This document shows, piece by piece, positions 1 through 7,516 of a stretch of 64,000 bases of DNA. The translations under genes and the position numbers were made by a program. The DNA is from Brevibacillus choshinensis (lineage in GTDB: Bacteria > Bacillota > Bacilli > Brevibacillales > Brevibacillaceae): contig NZ_LJJB01000013.1 in assembly GCF_001420695.1 (NCBI RefSeq), positions 65-64,064 of the forward strand, given 5' to 3'. A model generated the notes under the pieces. It was not told the origin of the DNA. It made no database searches and saw only the letters and a list, made by a program, of their open reading frames with translations. The stretch's first letter is position 1. Each line of letters begins with the position of its first letter.

Positions 1-6
1 CCCTGT

Positions 7-76
<70 letters not shown>

Positions 77-83
<7 letters not shown>

Positions 84-161
84 ATTTTATTCCTTGTACT
101 TCCTCGAGAAACTTCGAGTTCAAGGAAGATGGGAGTACCCGCAGGGTGCAACCAATTTTAT
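77..161 (+). repeat. 14-bp repeat of the tRNA-fMet 3' end plus hairpin
   Basis: The 14 bases covering the fMet 3' end and its flank (GCAACCAATTTTAT, 77-90) recur exactly at 148-161, just before tRNA-Asp. Between the copies lies an interrupted hairpin (CTTG 93-96 with CAAG 121-124, CTCGA 103-107 with TCGAG 114-118). The second copy follows GGGAG and CCCGC fragments but has no cloverleaf. It looks like the scar of a deleted or recombined tRNA gene, which is inference. Confidence 0.6.
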
Positions 162-163
162 AT

Positions 164-240
164 GGAGCTGTGGTGAAGTTGGAGTTCACGCCGGTCTGTC
201 ACACCGGAGGTCGCGGGTTCGAGTCCCGTCAGCTCCGCCA
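164..240 (+). tRNA. tRNA-Asp (GTC)
   Basis: Complete cloverleaf. The anticodon loop holds GTC, the acceptor stem GGAGCTG pairs with CAGCTCC, and CCA is encoded at 238-240. Confidence 0.96.
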
Positions 241-302
241 TCTTTTTAAAAGATGGCAGGCATTCATAGAAGTGAAAAAATTTACTATTTGTAAAAAGAC
301 AC

Positions 303-331
303 TTGATAAACTATGAATGATTTGGTAAAAT
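303..331 (+). promoter_or_regulatory. internal sigma-A promoter in the tRNA array
   Basis: TTGATA (303-308), a 17-base spacer and TAAAAT (326-331), about 10 bases before tRNA-Thr. It could drive tRNA-Thr onward independently of the upstream operon promoter. Strength is inferred from consensus match only. Confidence 0.65.
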
Positions 332-341
332 ATATGAGTAC

Positions 342-417
342 GCCGGTATAGCTCAATTGGTAGAGCACCTGACTTGTAATCAGGGGGTTGTGGGTTCAAG
401 TCCTATTGCCGGCACCA
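342..417 (+). tRNA. tRNA-Thr (TGT)
   Basis: Complete cloverleaf with anticodon TGT, acceptor GCCGGTA/TGCCGGC and encoded CCA at the end. Confidence 0.96.
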
Positions 418-422
418 TTACT

Positions 423-507
423 GGGGAGATAGCGAAGTGGCTAAACGCGGCAGACTGTAAATCTGCTCCCTCTGGGTTCGGCGGTTCGAATCCGTCTCTC
501 CCCACCA
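423..507 (+). tRNA. tRNA-Tyr (GTA)
   Basis: Class II tRNA of 85 nt with a long variable arm. The anticodon GTA sits in the CAGAC/TCTG stem region. CCA is encoded at 505-507. Confidence 0.96.
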
Positions 508-520
508 GTTTTATTTTTGA

Positions 521-596
521 GAGCCATTAGCTCAGTTGGTAGAGCATCTGACTTTTAATCAGAGGGTCGAAGGTTCGAGTCCTTCATGGCTCACCA
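521..596 (+). tRNA. tRNA-Lys (TTT)
   Basis: Complete cloverleaf with anticodon TTT, acceptor GAGCCAT/ATGGCTC and encoded CCA. Confidence 0.96.
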
Positions 597-673
597 GTAT
601 TTACCCCCATAAAGTACACTGTGTCGATATAGCACATGTTTCGTACGTTCTTGGGACGCAGAAAATTCAAAAT

Positions 674-760
674 GCGGTCGTGGCGGAATTGGCAGACGCG
701 CTAGATTCAGGTTCTAGTGGTGGCAACACCGTGGAGGTTCAAGTCCTCTCGACCGCACCA
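674..760 (+). tRNA. tRNA-Leu (CAG)
   Basis: Class II tRNA with a long variable arm. Anticodon stem CTAGA/TCTAG encloses a loop with CAG. CCA is encoded at 758-760. Confidence 0.95.
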
Positions 761-780
761 AAATACTTCACAATTAACAT

Positions 781-856
781 GCGGACGTAGCTCAATTGGT
801 AGAGCGTCGCCTTGCCAAGGCGAAGGTCGAGGGTTCGAGACCCTTCGTCCGCTCCA
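781..856 (+). tRNA. tRNA-Gly (GCC)
   Basis: Complete cloverleaf with anticodon GCC, acceptor GCGGACG/CGTCCGC and encoded CCA. Confidence 0.96.
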
Positions 857-859
857 TAT

Positions 860-936
860 GTGCCCTTAGCTCAGCTGGATAGAGCGTTTGACTACGAATC
901 AAAAGGTCGGGAGTTCGAATCTCTCAGGGCACGCCA
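860..936 (+). tRNA. tRNA-Arg (ACG)
   Basis: Complete cloverleaf with anticodon ACG; the A34 is normally edited to inosine by TadA. CCA is encoded. It starts 3 nt after tRNA-Gly ends. Confidence 0.96.
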
Positions 937-987
937 CTTTCTTTCCATTATTAAAATAATGTGGTAAGATTGTATGTATTGAATAGT

Positions 988-1064
988 CGGGAAGTAGCTC
1001 AGCTTGGTAGAGTACTTGGCTTGGGACCAAGGGGTCGCAGGTTCGAATCCTGTCTTCCCGACCA
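988..1064 (+). tRNA. tRNA-Pro (TGG)
   Basis: Complete cloverleaf with anticodon TGG, acceptor CGGGAAG/CTTCCCG and encoded CCA. Confidence 0.96.
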
Positions 1065-1089
1065 TGATTTGCCCACCATTTTTTGCTTT

Positions 1090-1177
1090 GCCGGGGTGGC
1101 GGAATGGGCAGACGCAACAGACTTAAAATCTGTCGGGAGTTTCTCCCGTACCGGTTCAAGTCCGGTCCTCGGCACCA
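1090..1177 (+). tRNA. tRNA-Leu (TAA)
   Basis: Class II tRNA with a long variable arm and anticodon TAA; CCA is encoded. It is the second leucine isoacceptor in the array. Confidence 0.95.
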
Positions 1178-1189
1178 TCAAAATTACAT

Positions 1190-1263
1190 GCGGGTGTAGT
1201 TCAATGGTAGAACCCCAGCCTTCCAAGCTGGTCGCGTGGGTTCGATTCCCATCACCCGCTCCA
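1190..1263 (+). tRNA. tRNA-Gly (TCC)
   Basis: 74-nt tRNA with anticodon TCC, acceptor GCGGGTG/CACCCGC and encoded CCA. It is the last gene before the array terminator. Confidence 0.95.
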
Positions 1264-1272
1264 TATGTATAG

Positions 1273-1306
1273 AACAGGGAGCCATTACGGCACCCTGTTT
1301 TTTGTT
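1273..1306 (+). terminator. terminator of the tRNA array
   Basis: Stem AACAGGG/CCCTGTT around a 13-base loop, followed by a T-rich tail. It lies ten bases after tRNA-Gly. Confidence 0.85.
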
Positions 1307-1385
1307 TCTCACCTCAAAGCTTCCTTTATATGCAGCACAAAAAAGGATCCATGCACCCGTTACAGTACGGTCTGCTCAGATCCCT

Positions 1386-1523
1386 GGCATGTGTCGAAGT
1401 CTGTCTAATTTTTTAAGTGGTAGAAACATATGTTTTCGTGTAGAGTTAGCCTTAGATCGCTTACCAACGCAATCGGTAACGGATCTCTTGCCTCGCCTCC
1501 TGATTATCAGGGGGCTTTTTTTG
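1386..1523 (+). ncRNA. possible small RNA ending in an intrinsic terminator
   Basis: This gene-free strip ends in a strong plus-strand terminator (stem GCCTCCTGA/TCAGGGGGC at 1495-1515, then seven T). It is preceded by a second hairpin at about 1455-1486 (GATC..TTACC with GGTAA..GATC). No plus-strand gene lies between the tRNA terminator and this one, and the kinase on the other strand ends at 1530. A weak promoter-like pair (CTGGCA, N16, TAATTT) lies near 1386. I recognise no known RNA family here. Confidence 0.3.
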
Positions 1524-1529
1524 CGTTGA

Positions 1530-2690
1530 TCAGACTTTGGGGAGAGGTTGATCTGCTACAGATTCAATGGGCAGTGATACGATAAAACGGGTGCGCTTCT
1601 CATTGGAATCACAATGAATGGTGCCATGATGCTTTTCAATGATATTTTTGCAAATGGACAATCCGATGCCTGTCCCGTTTTGCTTGGTCGTAAAAAACGG
1701 TTGAAACAGACTCTCAACAATCTCCGGTGGAATCATTTCTCCGTTGTTCTCCACACTCAAATACAGCCAACCGTCCGAGGATGTGGCGATCACGCTTACA
1801 AATTTGTCCGGCCGATACTGTACCGCGTCTATGGCGTTGTTCAGTAAGTTGACGATGACTTGTTTTAGACCTTCTTCATAGCATGCTAGCGAGCAGGGGT
1901 GGATTAGTTTTTCAAAGCGTATGTTTTCTCCCAGTAAACGAGGGGTAATGAGCAATTCCACTTCTTCAAACAAGCTTTCTACCTGAACGGTCTTGAAAAT
2001 TTCATCCAAGATCGGTTTTTTTGAAAAACTCAAGAAACCCGTAAGCTGCCGATGCAAATTCTCGAATTCATGCATGACAACCTGAATGTACGACTGCAAT
2101 TTAGCCTGTTCCTTTGTGGATTCTCCAATCAGCTTTAGGAATCCTTCGATCGCACATAGCGGATTGCGGAGCTCATGGGCCATGTTTGCTGCTATTTTAC
2201 CGAGCATCGTCAATTTGTCGTTGTGTAAGTACGATATGGTTTCTTCCTTTTGAACCAGCTCTTCGTTCATCATCTGCTCAAAATGATAGACCGCCCAAAA
2301 GACACTCTCGTCCATCGCTTTCCCGAGCTGGGTCTCCAGATAAAGCATATCTGAAGGGGACAAAGACCATTTGTGCAGTTCAGGTTGAAGAACCCGCCAA
2401 AATACATTTCGATACAGCTGATACGTACGCAAAATGGAGGAGAAGGGGAATTCCTGCGAGCGCAGCCACTCTCCCATATCCAGTGACCAAGTCTGCATGT
2501 CTTGATCCACATTTTCCACTAGATAACGAGCTAAGAGCGCCGTACGCTTTTCCGCAAAATCGCGGGGGATTGTTACAGGGATTTCCATGCTGCGAACAAT
2601 TTCTTGCATCCACAACGTGGTAATACTTGGTGCCATATCTAAAATTTTCCTAGAAACATTAAAAAGGTTAAGCGTCACGGTCTCCACCAT
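1530..2690 (-). CDS. sporulation-type sensor histidine kinase
   Basis: 386-residue soluble kinase. The roughly 140-residue helical N-terminus resembles the HisK_N/RsbRD-like sensor part of orphan Bacillus kinases and has no membrane segment. The phosphoacceptor is H172 in the MAHELRNPL H-box. The N-box (NLLNNAIDAV) starts at about 281, followed by PFFTTK and the GTGIGL G2 box near 339. The usual Asp of the G1 box is replaced (ENNGEMI at 314-320), as also seen in some Kin-type enzymes. No response regulator is adjacent, as expected for an orphan kinase feeding the Spo0 phosphorelay; that role is inference. Start ATG at 2690 has GGGGTGG upstream. Confidence 0.85.
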   Translation of the reverse strand: MVETVTLNLFNVSRKILDMAPSITTLWMQEIVRSMEIPVTIPRDFAEKRTALLARYLVENVDQDMQTWSLDMGEWLRSQEFPFSSILRTYQLYRNVFWRVLQPELHKWSLSPSDMLYLETQLGKAMDESVFWAVYHFEQMMNEELVQKEETISYLHNDKLTMLGKIAANMAHELRNPLCAIEGFLKLIGESTKEQAKLQSYIQVVMHEFENLHRQLTGFLSFSKKPILDEIFKTVQVESLFEEVELLITPRLLGENIRFEKLIHPCSLACYEEGLKQVIVNLLNNAIDAVQYRPDKFVSVIATSSDGWLYLSVENNGEMIPPEIVESLFQPFFTTKQNGTGIGLSICKNIIEKHHGTIHCDSNEKRTRFIVSLPIESVADQPLPKV

Positions 2691-2903
2691 CTCTTATCCA
2701 CCCCATTAAAATCGTAAAGGAAAAGGGTACGGTAAGACAAGGTATAATTCTCCTAATTTCGCAATAAAATGTTTTTTTATGGAAGTTTTTATCTACAAAA
2801 TCCGCTAAAAAAATCCTTATTTCGGAAAAATCTTCAATCATGAGTCCGATTCTAGTCGCATAAAGTAGAATGGACAGACTTTGGTGGACCAGGGGAGGCA
2901 GAG

Positions 2904-3554
2904 ATGGAAGAGCATTTTTGGCTGGGACTGGTGCATATCTTTATGATTGACCTTGTCTTGAGCAGCGACAATGCGGTTGTAATTGGGATGGCCTGCCGGG
3001 GGTTATCACGTAAAGAGAGAACGCGAGCCGTCATGTATGGGACATTGGGAGCTATTTTTTTGCGTATTTTACTGACAAGCTTGACAACCTGGATGCTTGA
3101 TATCCCCCTGGTTAAGGCGATAGGCGGGTTTTTATTGCTGTGGATAGCATGCAAGCTGATGCTAGGAGAAAACGAAGATTTGGCAGATGTTTCACGCAAC
3201 CAGACAGTTGGTCAGGCGGTGCGAACAATCATATTGGCAGATTTTGTAATGAGTCTGGACAACGTTTTGGCGGTTGGCGGTGCAGCTCATGGCGATTTAT
3301 GGCTAGTCATGCTCGGGCTCCTGATGAGCATACCGCTACTTATGTGGGGGAGCGCCTGGGTAGCACGGCTCATGAACCGCTTCAGCTGGCTCGTCATCGT
3401 CGGAGGAGGCATACTCGCTTTTACAGCCGTTGAAATGTGTCTGGAAGATCCGTACATATGGAAATGGATCAATCCGTTTATGCTCAATCATATGTGGCTA
3501 CCGGTCATTGTTGCTGCTCTCGTCATGCTGTGGGCTCGCATAAAAAGGGCGTAA
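2904..3554 (+). CDS. TerC/YjbE-family integral membrane protein
   Basis: 216 residues with about seven hydrophobic segments. The two TerC signature segments are visible: LSSDNAVV near residue 20 and MSLDNVLAVGG near residue 116, each with the conserved Asp that suggests metal binding. The family is linked to metal-ion homeostasis (tellurite resistance, manganese export in relatives), but the substrate cannot be read here. I looked upstream for a yybP-ykoY manganese riboswitch and found none. The GGGGAGG ribosome binding site supports ATG 2904. Confidence 0.85.
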   Translation: MEEHFWLGLVHIFMIDLVLSSDNAVVIGMACRGLSRKERTRAVMYGTLGAIFLRILLTSLTTWMLDIPLVKAIGGFLLLWIACKLMLGENEDLADVSRNQTVGQAVRTIILADFVMSLDNVLAVGGAAHGDLWLVMLGLLMSIPLLMWGSAWVARLMNRFSWLVIVGGGILAFTAVEMCLEDPYIWKWINPFMLNHMWLPVIVAALVMLWARIKRA

Positions 3555-3619
3555 AACGGTAATGAGGGTACCGTATTCTTGGGCATACTACAAAGAAAAC
3601 ATGTCCAGAAAGGATCCGG

Positions 3620-4210
3620 ATGCAGATGAATTCGAGCCTCTTGATGCTCTGGGGGTTGTGGGACGACGTTTATCAGCGCTGCACGCGGCTTAGGTACATT
3701 GAAAAGGGAGCCAACATCTTCCGAGTAGTTCCACTGCGATATCGAGGTGAGACACTGGTCACATCGGACAATCAAAAGATTTACAACGGTGATCTCATTG
3801 TAAAGATACATATCCATAACTATTACTTTGCGACGCTATGCAAAGGGGTCAAGGACGATCTGCGGCTCGCCTTGCTTCTTCGGCGCCACATTATGCTCTC
3901 TTTGCCCAAGTTGGCAGCTTACTTGGAGACAATGGCGGAACGGGAAAGCATCAAAGGGATCGTCGGTACGACAATGCTGCACAAAGGTGTCCAGCCTTTG
4001 GGCTTTTCGATCTCGGATGTGCCCATGAACTGGTTTTTCCGCTACAAACGCTGGTACTTACGCCTACTCTTACGAATAATACACCCCGATGGTAAGCGTC
4101 GCGTGCAGACATGGAATCATGAAATGCCCTTGAAACGTGTGTACATGTCCAAGGAAGCATTGCTGGAGCGCTATGGCACCAACCAGTCACCTACAGGAGA
4201 TTTACTCTAA
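3620..4210 (+). CDS. YkoP-like protein
   Basis: 196 residues, basic, with no clear membrane segment or signal peptide. It resembles the poorly characterised YkoP protein of Bacillus subtilis, which also lies next to the glycosyltransferase YkoN. Its TAA stop overlaps the ATG of the glycosyltransferase (TAATG at 4208-4212), so the two are translationally coupled. An AAAGGAT site precedes the ATG. Function is not established; assignment rests on resemblance and context. Confidence 0.6.
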   Translation: MQMNSSLLMLWGLWDDVYQRCTRLRYIEKGANIFRVVPLRYRGETLVTSDNQKIYNGDLIVKIHIHNYYFATLCKGVKDDLRLALLLRRHIMLSLPKLAAYLETMAERESIKGIVGTTMLHKGVQPLGFSISDVPMNWFFRYKRWYLRLLLRIIHPDGKRRVQTWNHEMPLKRVYMSKEALLERYGTNQSPTGDLL

Positions 4211-5337
4211 TGGGGAAACGATTTCTGTTAGTGACGGAAGAATGGGCTGGCAGCGGCCACCGAATGGCTGCTCAGGCTCTTGCAGAGGAATTGCGAGCAA
4301 GACCAGGTTCTGAGTCCACACGAGTCGTAGGAGGATTAGAGACGGCCAGTCCTGCTTTACGGGAGCTGTCCCGTTTTTTTTATCTGGGGATGTTGCGATA
4401 TGCACCACCTCTCTGGCAGCGCCTCTATGAACAGGAGAAAATATGGAGTACGACATTGAGAAAGCCGCTGGGTTGGTGGCTTTCTTTGAAATTGACTCAT
4501 GAACTACTAATAGAAGAACAGCCTGATGTAGTCATCGCGACTCATGCATATTGCTTGTCAGCCTTGGCACTCGCCAAGCAAAAAATGGACAAGCCTTTTC
4601 ATCTCGTTAGCGTACCGACGGATTACCATATCAATCACTTTTGGGTACATCCACAAATCGATTCGTACATCGTTGCCCACGAGCAACTGGCAGCCGTTCT
4701 GACGAATAAGTACCAGGTGAGTGCTGACAAAATTCATGTTCACGGAATTCCGGTGCGCCCTGCGTTTCATGAAGCAGGAAAAAGGGACAAGCCTGGCTGG
4801 CGAACCAAGCTCGGCTTATCACTCGATCGTTTTACGGTGCTGGTGAGTGGAGGAGAAGGAGGGTACGGTGGAATCCAGGAGATGCTATACGAGCTGATAA
4901 AGATCCAGACTCCCCTGCAGATCATCGTAATCACTGGAAAAAATGCCAAACTGCAGATGCAGCTAGAAGCGTGGATACGACTGGAAACGAGCCAGCACCA
5001 CGTCGTTTTCATTAAAGGCTACGAACCGCAGATGTGGCAATGGATAGGGGCAGCAGATGTGTATATCTCAAAGCCAGGGGGGATTAGCTGCGCTGAGGCA
5101 TTGGCATTAAGGACTCCCCTCATCTTATATCGGCCACTGCCTGGTCAGGAGAGACGAAACAGTGCTTTTTTCATGCAGAATGAAGCTGCAGTCATAGTGG
5201 AGCGTCCTGAGGAAATTCATGAGGTCATAAACCGATTGAGAATCAGAGAGCAGTGGGAAAGGGTCATTGAGAAAATGGAGTCTTTGCGTCGACCTGAGGC
5301 AGCTTATCGAACCGCAGAATATCTGCTGGGGTTATAA
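4210..5337 (+). CDS. GT28/MGDG-synthase-like glycosyltransferase (YkoN-like)
   Basis: 375 residues. The N-terminal half matches the MGDG-synthase fold (EEWAGSGHRMAAQALAEEL at the start, corresponding to the acceptor-site glycine loop). The C-terminal half is a GT28 nucleotide-sugar domain with SGGEGGYG near 213 and SKPGGISCAEALAL near 292. It probably transfers a sugar from a UDP donor to a lipid or other membrane acceptor at the cytoplasmic face. The exact product is unknown. It overlaps the ykoP-like gene by one base; AGGAG at 4195-4199 is its ribosome binding site. Confidence 0.8.
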   Translation: MGKRFLLVTEEWAGSGHRMAAQALAEELRARPGSESTRVVGGLETASPALRELSRFFYLGMLRYAPPLWQRLYEQEKIWSTTLRKPLGWWLSLKLTHELLIEEQPDVVIATHAYCLSALALAKQKMDKPFHLVSVPTDYHINHFWVHPQIDSYIVAHEQLAAVLTNKYQVSADKIHVHGIPVRPAFHEAGKRDKPGWRTKLGLSLDRFTVLVSGGEGGYGGIQEMLYELIKIQTPLQIIVITGKNAKLQMQLEAWIRLETSQHHVVFIKGYEPQMWQWIGAADVYISKPGGISCAEALALRTPLILYRPLPGQERRNSAFFMQNEAAVIVERPEEIHEVINRLRIREQWERVIEKMESLRRPEAAYRTAEYLLGL

Positions 5338-5374
5338 AGTAATAAATTGGAATTGAAAATAATTCTTTTGACAC

Positions 5375-5404
5375 GAATGAACTTCTCTTCCTTCACACAT
5401 ATTA
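5375..5404 (+). promoter_or_regulatory. sigma-G-type promoter of the SASP gene
   Basis: GAATG (5375-5379), exactly 18 bases, then CATATTA (5398-5404). This fits the published sigma-G consensus gnATR-N18-cAtnnTA at every defined position, and it sits 30 bases before a gene class known to be sigma-G dependent. Confidence 0.8.
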
Positions 5405-5433
5405 AACCTACCAACGACGAGGAGGTGATATAG

Positions 5434-5637
5434 ATGGCTAACAACAACAGATCCAGTAACAATCTGGTGGTACCACAAGCGAATCAAGCTTTGGACCAAC
5501 TGAAATACGAAATCGCTTCTGAATTCGGCGTTCAGCTTGGACCTGACACCACTTCCCGTCAAAACGGTTCGGTTGGTGGAGAGATTACAAAACGTCTTGT
5601 CTCCTTCGCTGAACAGCAATTGGCTGGACGTGGCTAA
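5434..5637 (+). CDS. alpha/beta-type small acid-soluble spore protein
   Basis: 67 residues. This family coats and protects DNA in the dormant spore core and is degraded by the Gpr protease at germination. Diagnostic segments are visible: the [10 protein letters not shown] Gpr-cleavage region at about 24-33, and the conserved [11 protein letters not shown] segment at about 46-56. GAGGAGGTGAT precedes the ATG, a forespore sigma-G-like promoter lies upstream and a strong terminator follows, so it is monocistronic. Confidence 0.97.
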   Translation: MANNNRSSNNLVVPQANQALDQLKYEIASEFGVQLGPDTTSRQNGSVGGEITKRLVSFAEQQLAGRG

Positions 5638-5654
5638 TTGAATAAGCTGGATGG

Positions 5655-5685
5655 GGAAAGGCACCTGCGGGTGTCTTTCCTTTTT
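5655..5685 (+). terminator. terminator of the SASP gene
   Basis: Near-perfect stem GGAAAGGCACC/GGGTGTCTTTCC with loop TGC, followed by five T. Confidence 0.9.
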
Positions 5686-5734
5686 GAACGTATAAGAAAT
5701 CATCTGCAGATTGGCTGAAAAAGGAGGAAGAAGG

Positions 5735-6595
5735 ATGCCAGACTGGCTTAACATAACACTTCGCTCGATAGGGGCATTGATCTATTTGTTTCTCCTCACC
5801 AAATTAATCGGCAAAAGACAAATTCGGCAGCTTACCTACATCGAATACATAGTTGGGATTACCGTTGGTTCCATCGCAGCATTTATGGCAACGGAGATGG
5901 ATGGGCCCATTTATCACAGCCTCATTTCCCTCACGATTTTTGCAGCTTTCCCGGCGTTGAGTGAATGGCTTTCTCTGAAAAGCAAATGGTACCGTGATAT
6001 TATGGAAGGGAAATCGACGATCGTCGTTCAGGACGGAAAGATTCTGGAAAACAATCTCGCGAAAGAGAAGCTGACCTCCGAGGATTTATTGGAGCAGCTG
6101 CGCGTGAAGAATGTATTTCGTGTAGCTGATGTAGAATTTGCCATGATGGAAACGAGCGGGGAATTGACTGTGCTATTAAAATCGGATCAACAGCCTGTCA
6201 CACCAGGACAGCTTGGTCTCAATGTGGCACCAGCTAAAATGCCTCAAACGATCATTATGGATGGAAAAATCATGCCGAAACCATTGGCTACCATCGGAAA
6301 AAACCAAGTATGGTTGGAAACACAACTGAAGAAAAGAAGAACGACAGTAGAAGATGTGTTTCTCGGTCAAGTCGACGAAACTGGAAATCTCTACCTTGAC
6401 TTTGTGAGTGATGCGGGTAGCAACAAGAAGAAGCCGCAAATTCAGGAAACATATGAAACGCTTAAGCAATGTCTTCAGGATCTTGAGCAGCAAGCGAATG
6501 CGGAACAAAACTCGAAGCTGCAGCAAAAATACAAAGATAATGCAACCAAGCTTGAGGAAATTTTGAAACAGATTCAGCCTCAATACAAGCATTGA
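5735..6595 (+). CDS. DUF421 (YetF-type) membrane protein fused to a DUF1657-like tail
   Basis: 286 residues. The first ~75 residues carry three hydrophobic segments with the GKRQIRQLTYIEYI motif of DUF421/YetF proteins. A cytoplasmic domain follows (KSTIVVQDGKI near 95, LLEQLRVKNVF near 120). The last ~50 residues (YETLKQCLQDL... to YKH) resemble the small DUF1657 helical protein. DUF421 and DUF1657 proteins occur in mobile spoVA-type germination operons, so a spore membrane role is plausible but inferred. The AAGGAGG at 5720-5726 points to ATG 5735 rather than the in-frame TTG at 5711. Confidence 0.75.
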   Translation: MPDWLNITLRSIGALIYLFLLTKLIGKRQIRQLTYIEYIVGITVGSIAAFMATEMDGPIYHSLISLTIFAAFPALSEWLSLKSKWYRDIMEGKSTIVVQDGKILENNLAKEKLTSEDLLEQLRVKNVFRVADVEFAMMETSGELTVLLKSDQQPVTPGQLGLNVAPAKMPQTIIMDGKIMPKPLATIGKNQVWLETQLKKRRTTVEDVFLGQVDETGNLYLDFVSDAGSNKKKPQIQETYETLKQCLQDLEQQANAEQNSKLQQKYKDNATKLEEILKQIQPQYKH

Positions 6596-6709
6596 AGGAT
6601 GCGCAGCTGAGGTTCTTCCGAGGAATCGATTGGCGGATCTGGTAAAATACTTGAATTGAACCTTCTTTCGCCAGCTTGTAGAATGTGTGCGTAAGGAGGG
6701 GACGGTTTT

Positions 6710-7357
6710 ATGTGGTTGAACAAAAAGACGCTGATTACCCTGCTGCTGGCAATCCTAGCCGTAGCAAGTGTTATGCCTACGGAGTCGTTTGCCGCTACGC
6801 AGCTGCAACGAGGGAGCGTAAGCGGTGATGTATGGGATTTGCAATATCGCTTGCAAATGCTCGGTTACTACAAAGACAATCTGGATGGCACATACGGTAG
6901 CAATACGAGCAATGCTGTCAAACAGTTTCAGAGAAATTACGGACTGGCCGCAGATGGTGTAGTCGGGAACAAAACGTGGAATGTCCTGAAAAAAGTGTCC
7001 GTCAATAAGACAGAGATGCAGCTGCTTGCTCAATTAGTTTATTCTGAGGCGCGCGGTGAGAAGTACGAAGGTCAAGTAGCAGTAGCTGCCGTCGCCATGA
7101 ATCGCCTGCAATCGGGTGATTTTCCGGATACGGTCAAGGGTGTAATTTTTGAGCCGTACGCATTTACAGCGGTAGATGACGGACAGTTTTGGCTGACACC
7201 GAATGTAACGGCATATCAGGCTGCGTGGGATGCCGTCAGAGGGTGGGACCCTTCGAACGGTGCTCTGTACTATTTCAATCCAGACACAGCTACATCCAAC
7301 TGGATTTGGACACGTCCTCAGATTAAAAAGATTGGCAAGCATATTTTCGCCCGTTAA
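6710..7357 (+). CDS. SleB/CwlJ-type cortex-lytic hydrolase with peptidoglycan-binding domain
   Basis: 215 residues. A signal peptide (about 1-28, cleavage after SFA) is followed by a PG_binding_1 domain at about 33-93 and a Hydrolase_2 (SleB/CwlJ) catalytic domain at about 104-215. YSEARGE (111-117) holds the putative catalytic Glu113. Such enzymes are lytic transglycosylases or amidases acting on spore cortex peptidoglycan during germination. No YpeB partner follows, unlike classical sleB, so this is probably a SleB paralog. It lies between other spore genes. GGAGGGGACGG precedes the ATG. Confidence 0.88.
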   Translation: MWLNKKTLITLLLAILAVASVMPTESFAATQLQRGSVSGDVWDLQYRLQMLGYYKDNLDGTYGSNTSNAVKQFQRNYGLAADGVVGNKTWNVLKKVSVNKTEMQLLAQLVYSEARGEKYEGQVAVAAVAMNRLQSGDFPDTVKGVIFEPYAFTAVDDGQFWLTPNVTAYQAAWDAVRGWDPSNGALYYFNPDTATSNWIWTRPQIKKIGKHIFAR

Positions 7358-7369
7358 CCATACGTGGAT

Positions 7370-7413
7370 GCCCTTGAATCAGGTGAAAGAGAGCCTGGTT
7401 CAAGGGCTTTTCT
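7370..7413 (+). terminator. terminator after the SleB-like gene
   Basis: Stem GCCCTTGAATCAGG/CCTGGTTCAAGGGC with a 12-base loop and a TTTTCT tail. Confidence 0.88.
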
Positions 7414-7516
7414 AATCGTTTTTCCAAGTAATTGGGAACAATTGTGCATTGTTTTTAAGCTCTGGTCCGATAAAATGTTATGAAAGATGTGCATATCACT
7501 AAATCGGAGGTTGATG

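Noticed and set aside
536-1529. Open reading frames across the tRNA genes on both strands
   Set aside because: They run through perfect tRNA cloverleafs and have no ribosome binding sites; they are chance frames.
1264-1529. T-box or signal-recognition-particle RNA
   Set aside because: Neither the T-box core nor the conserved SRP GGAAGG/AGCA loops are present.
2700-2903. yybP-ykoY manganese riboswitch before the TerC-family gene
   Set aside because: The paired GGGGAGTA-type loops of that riboswitch are absent.
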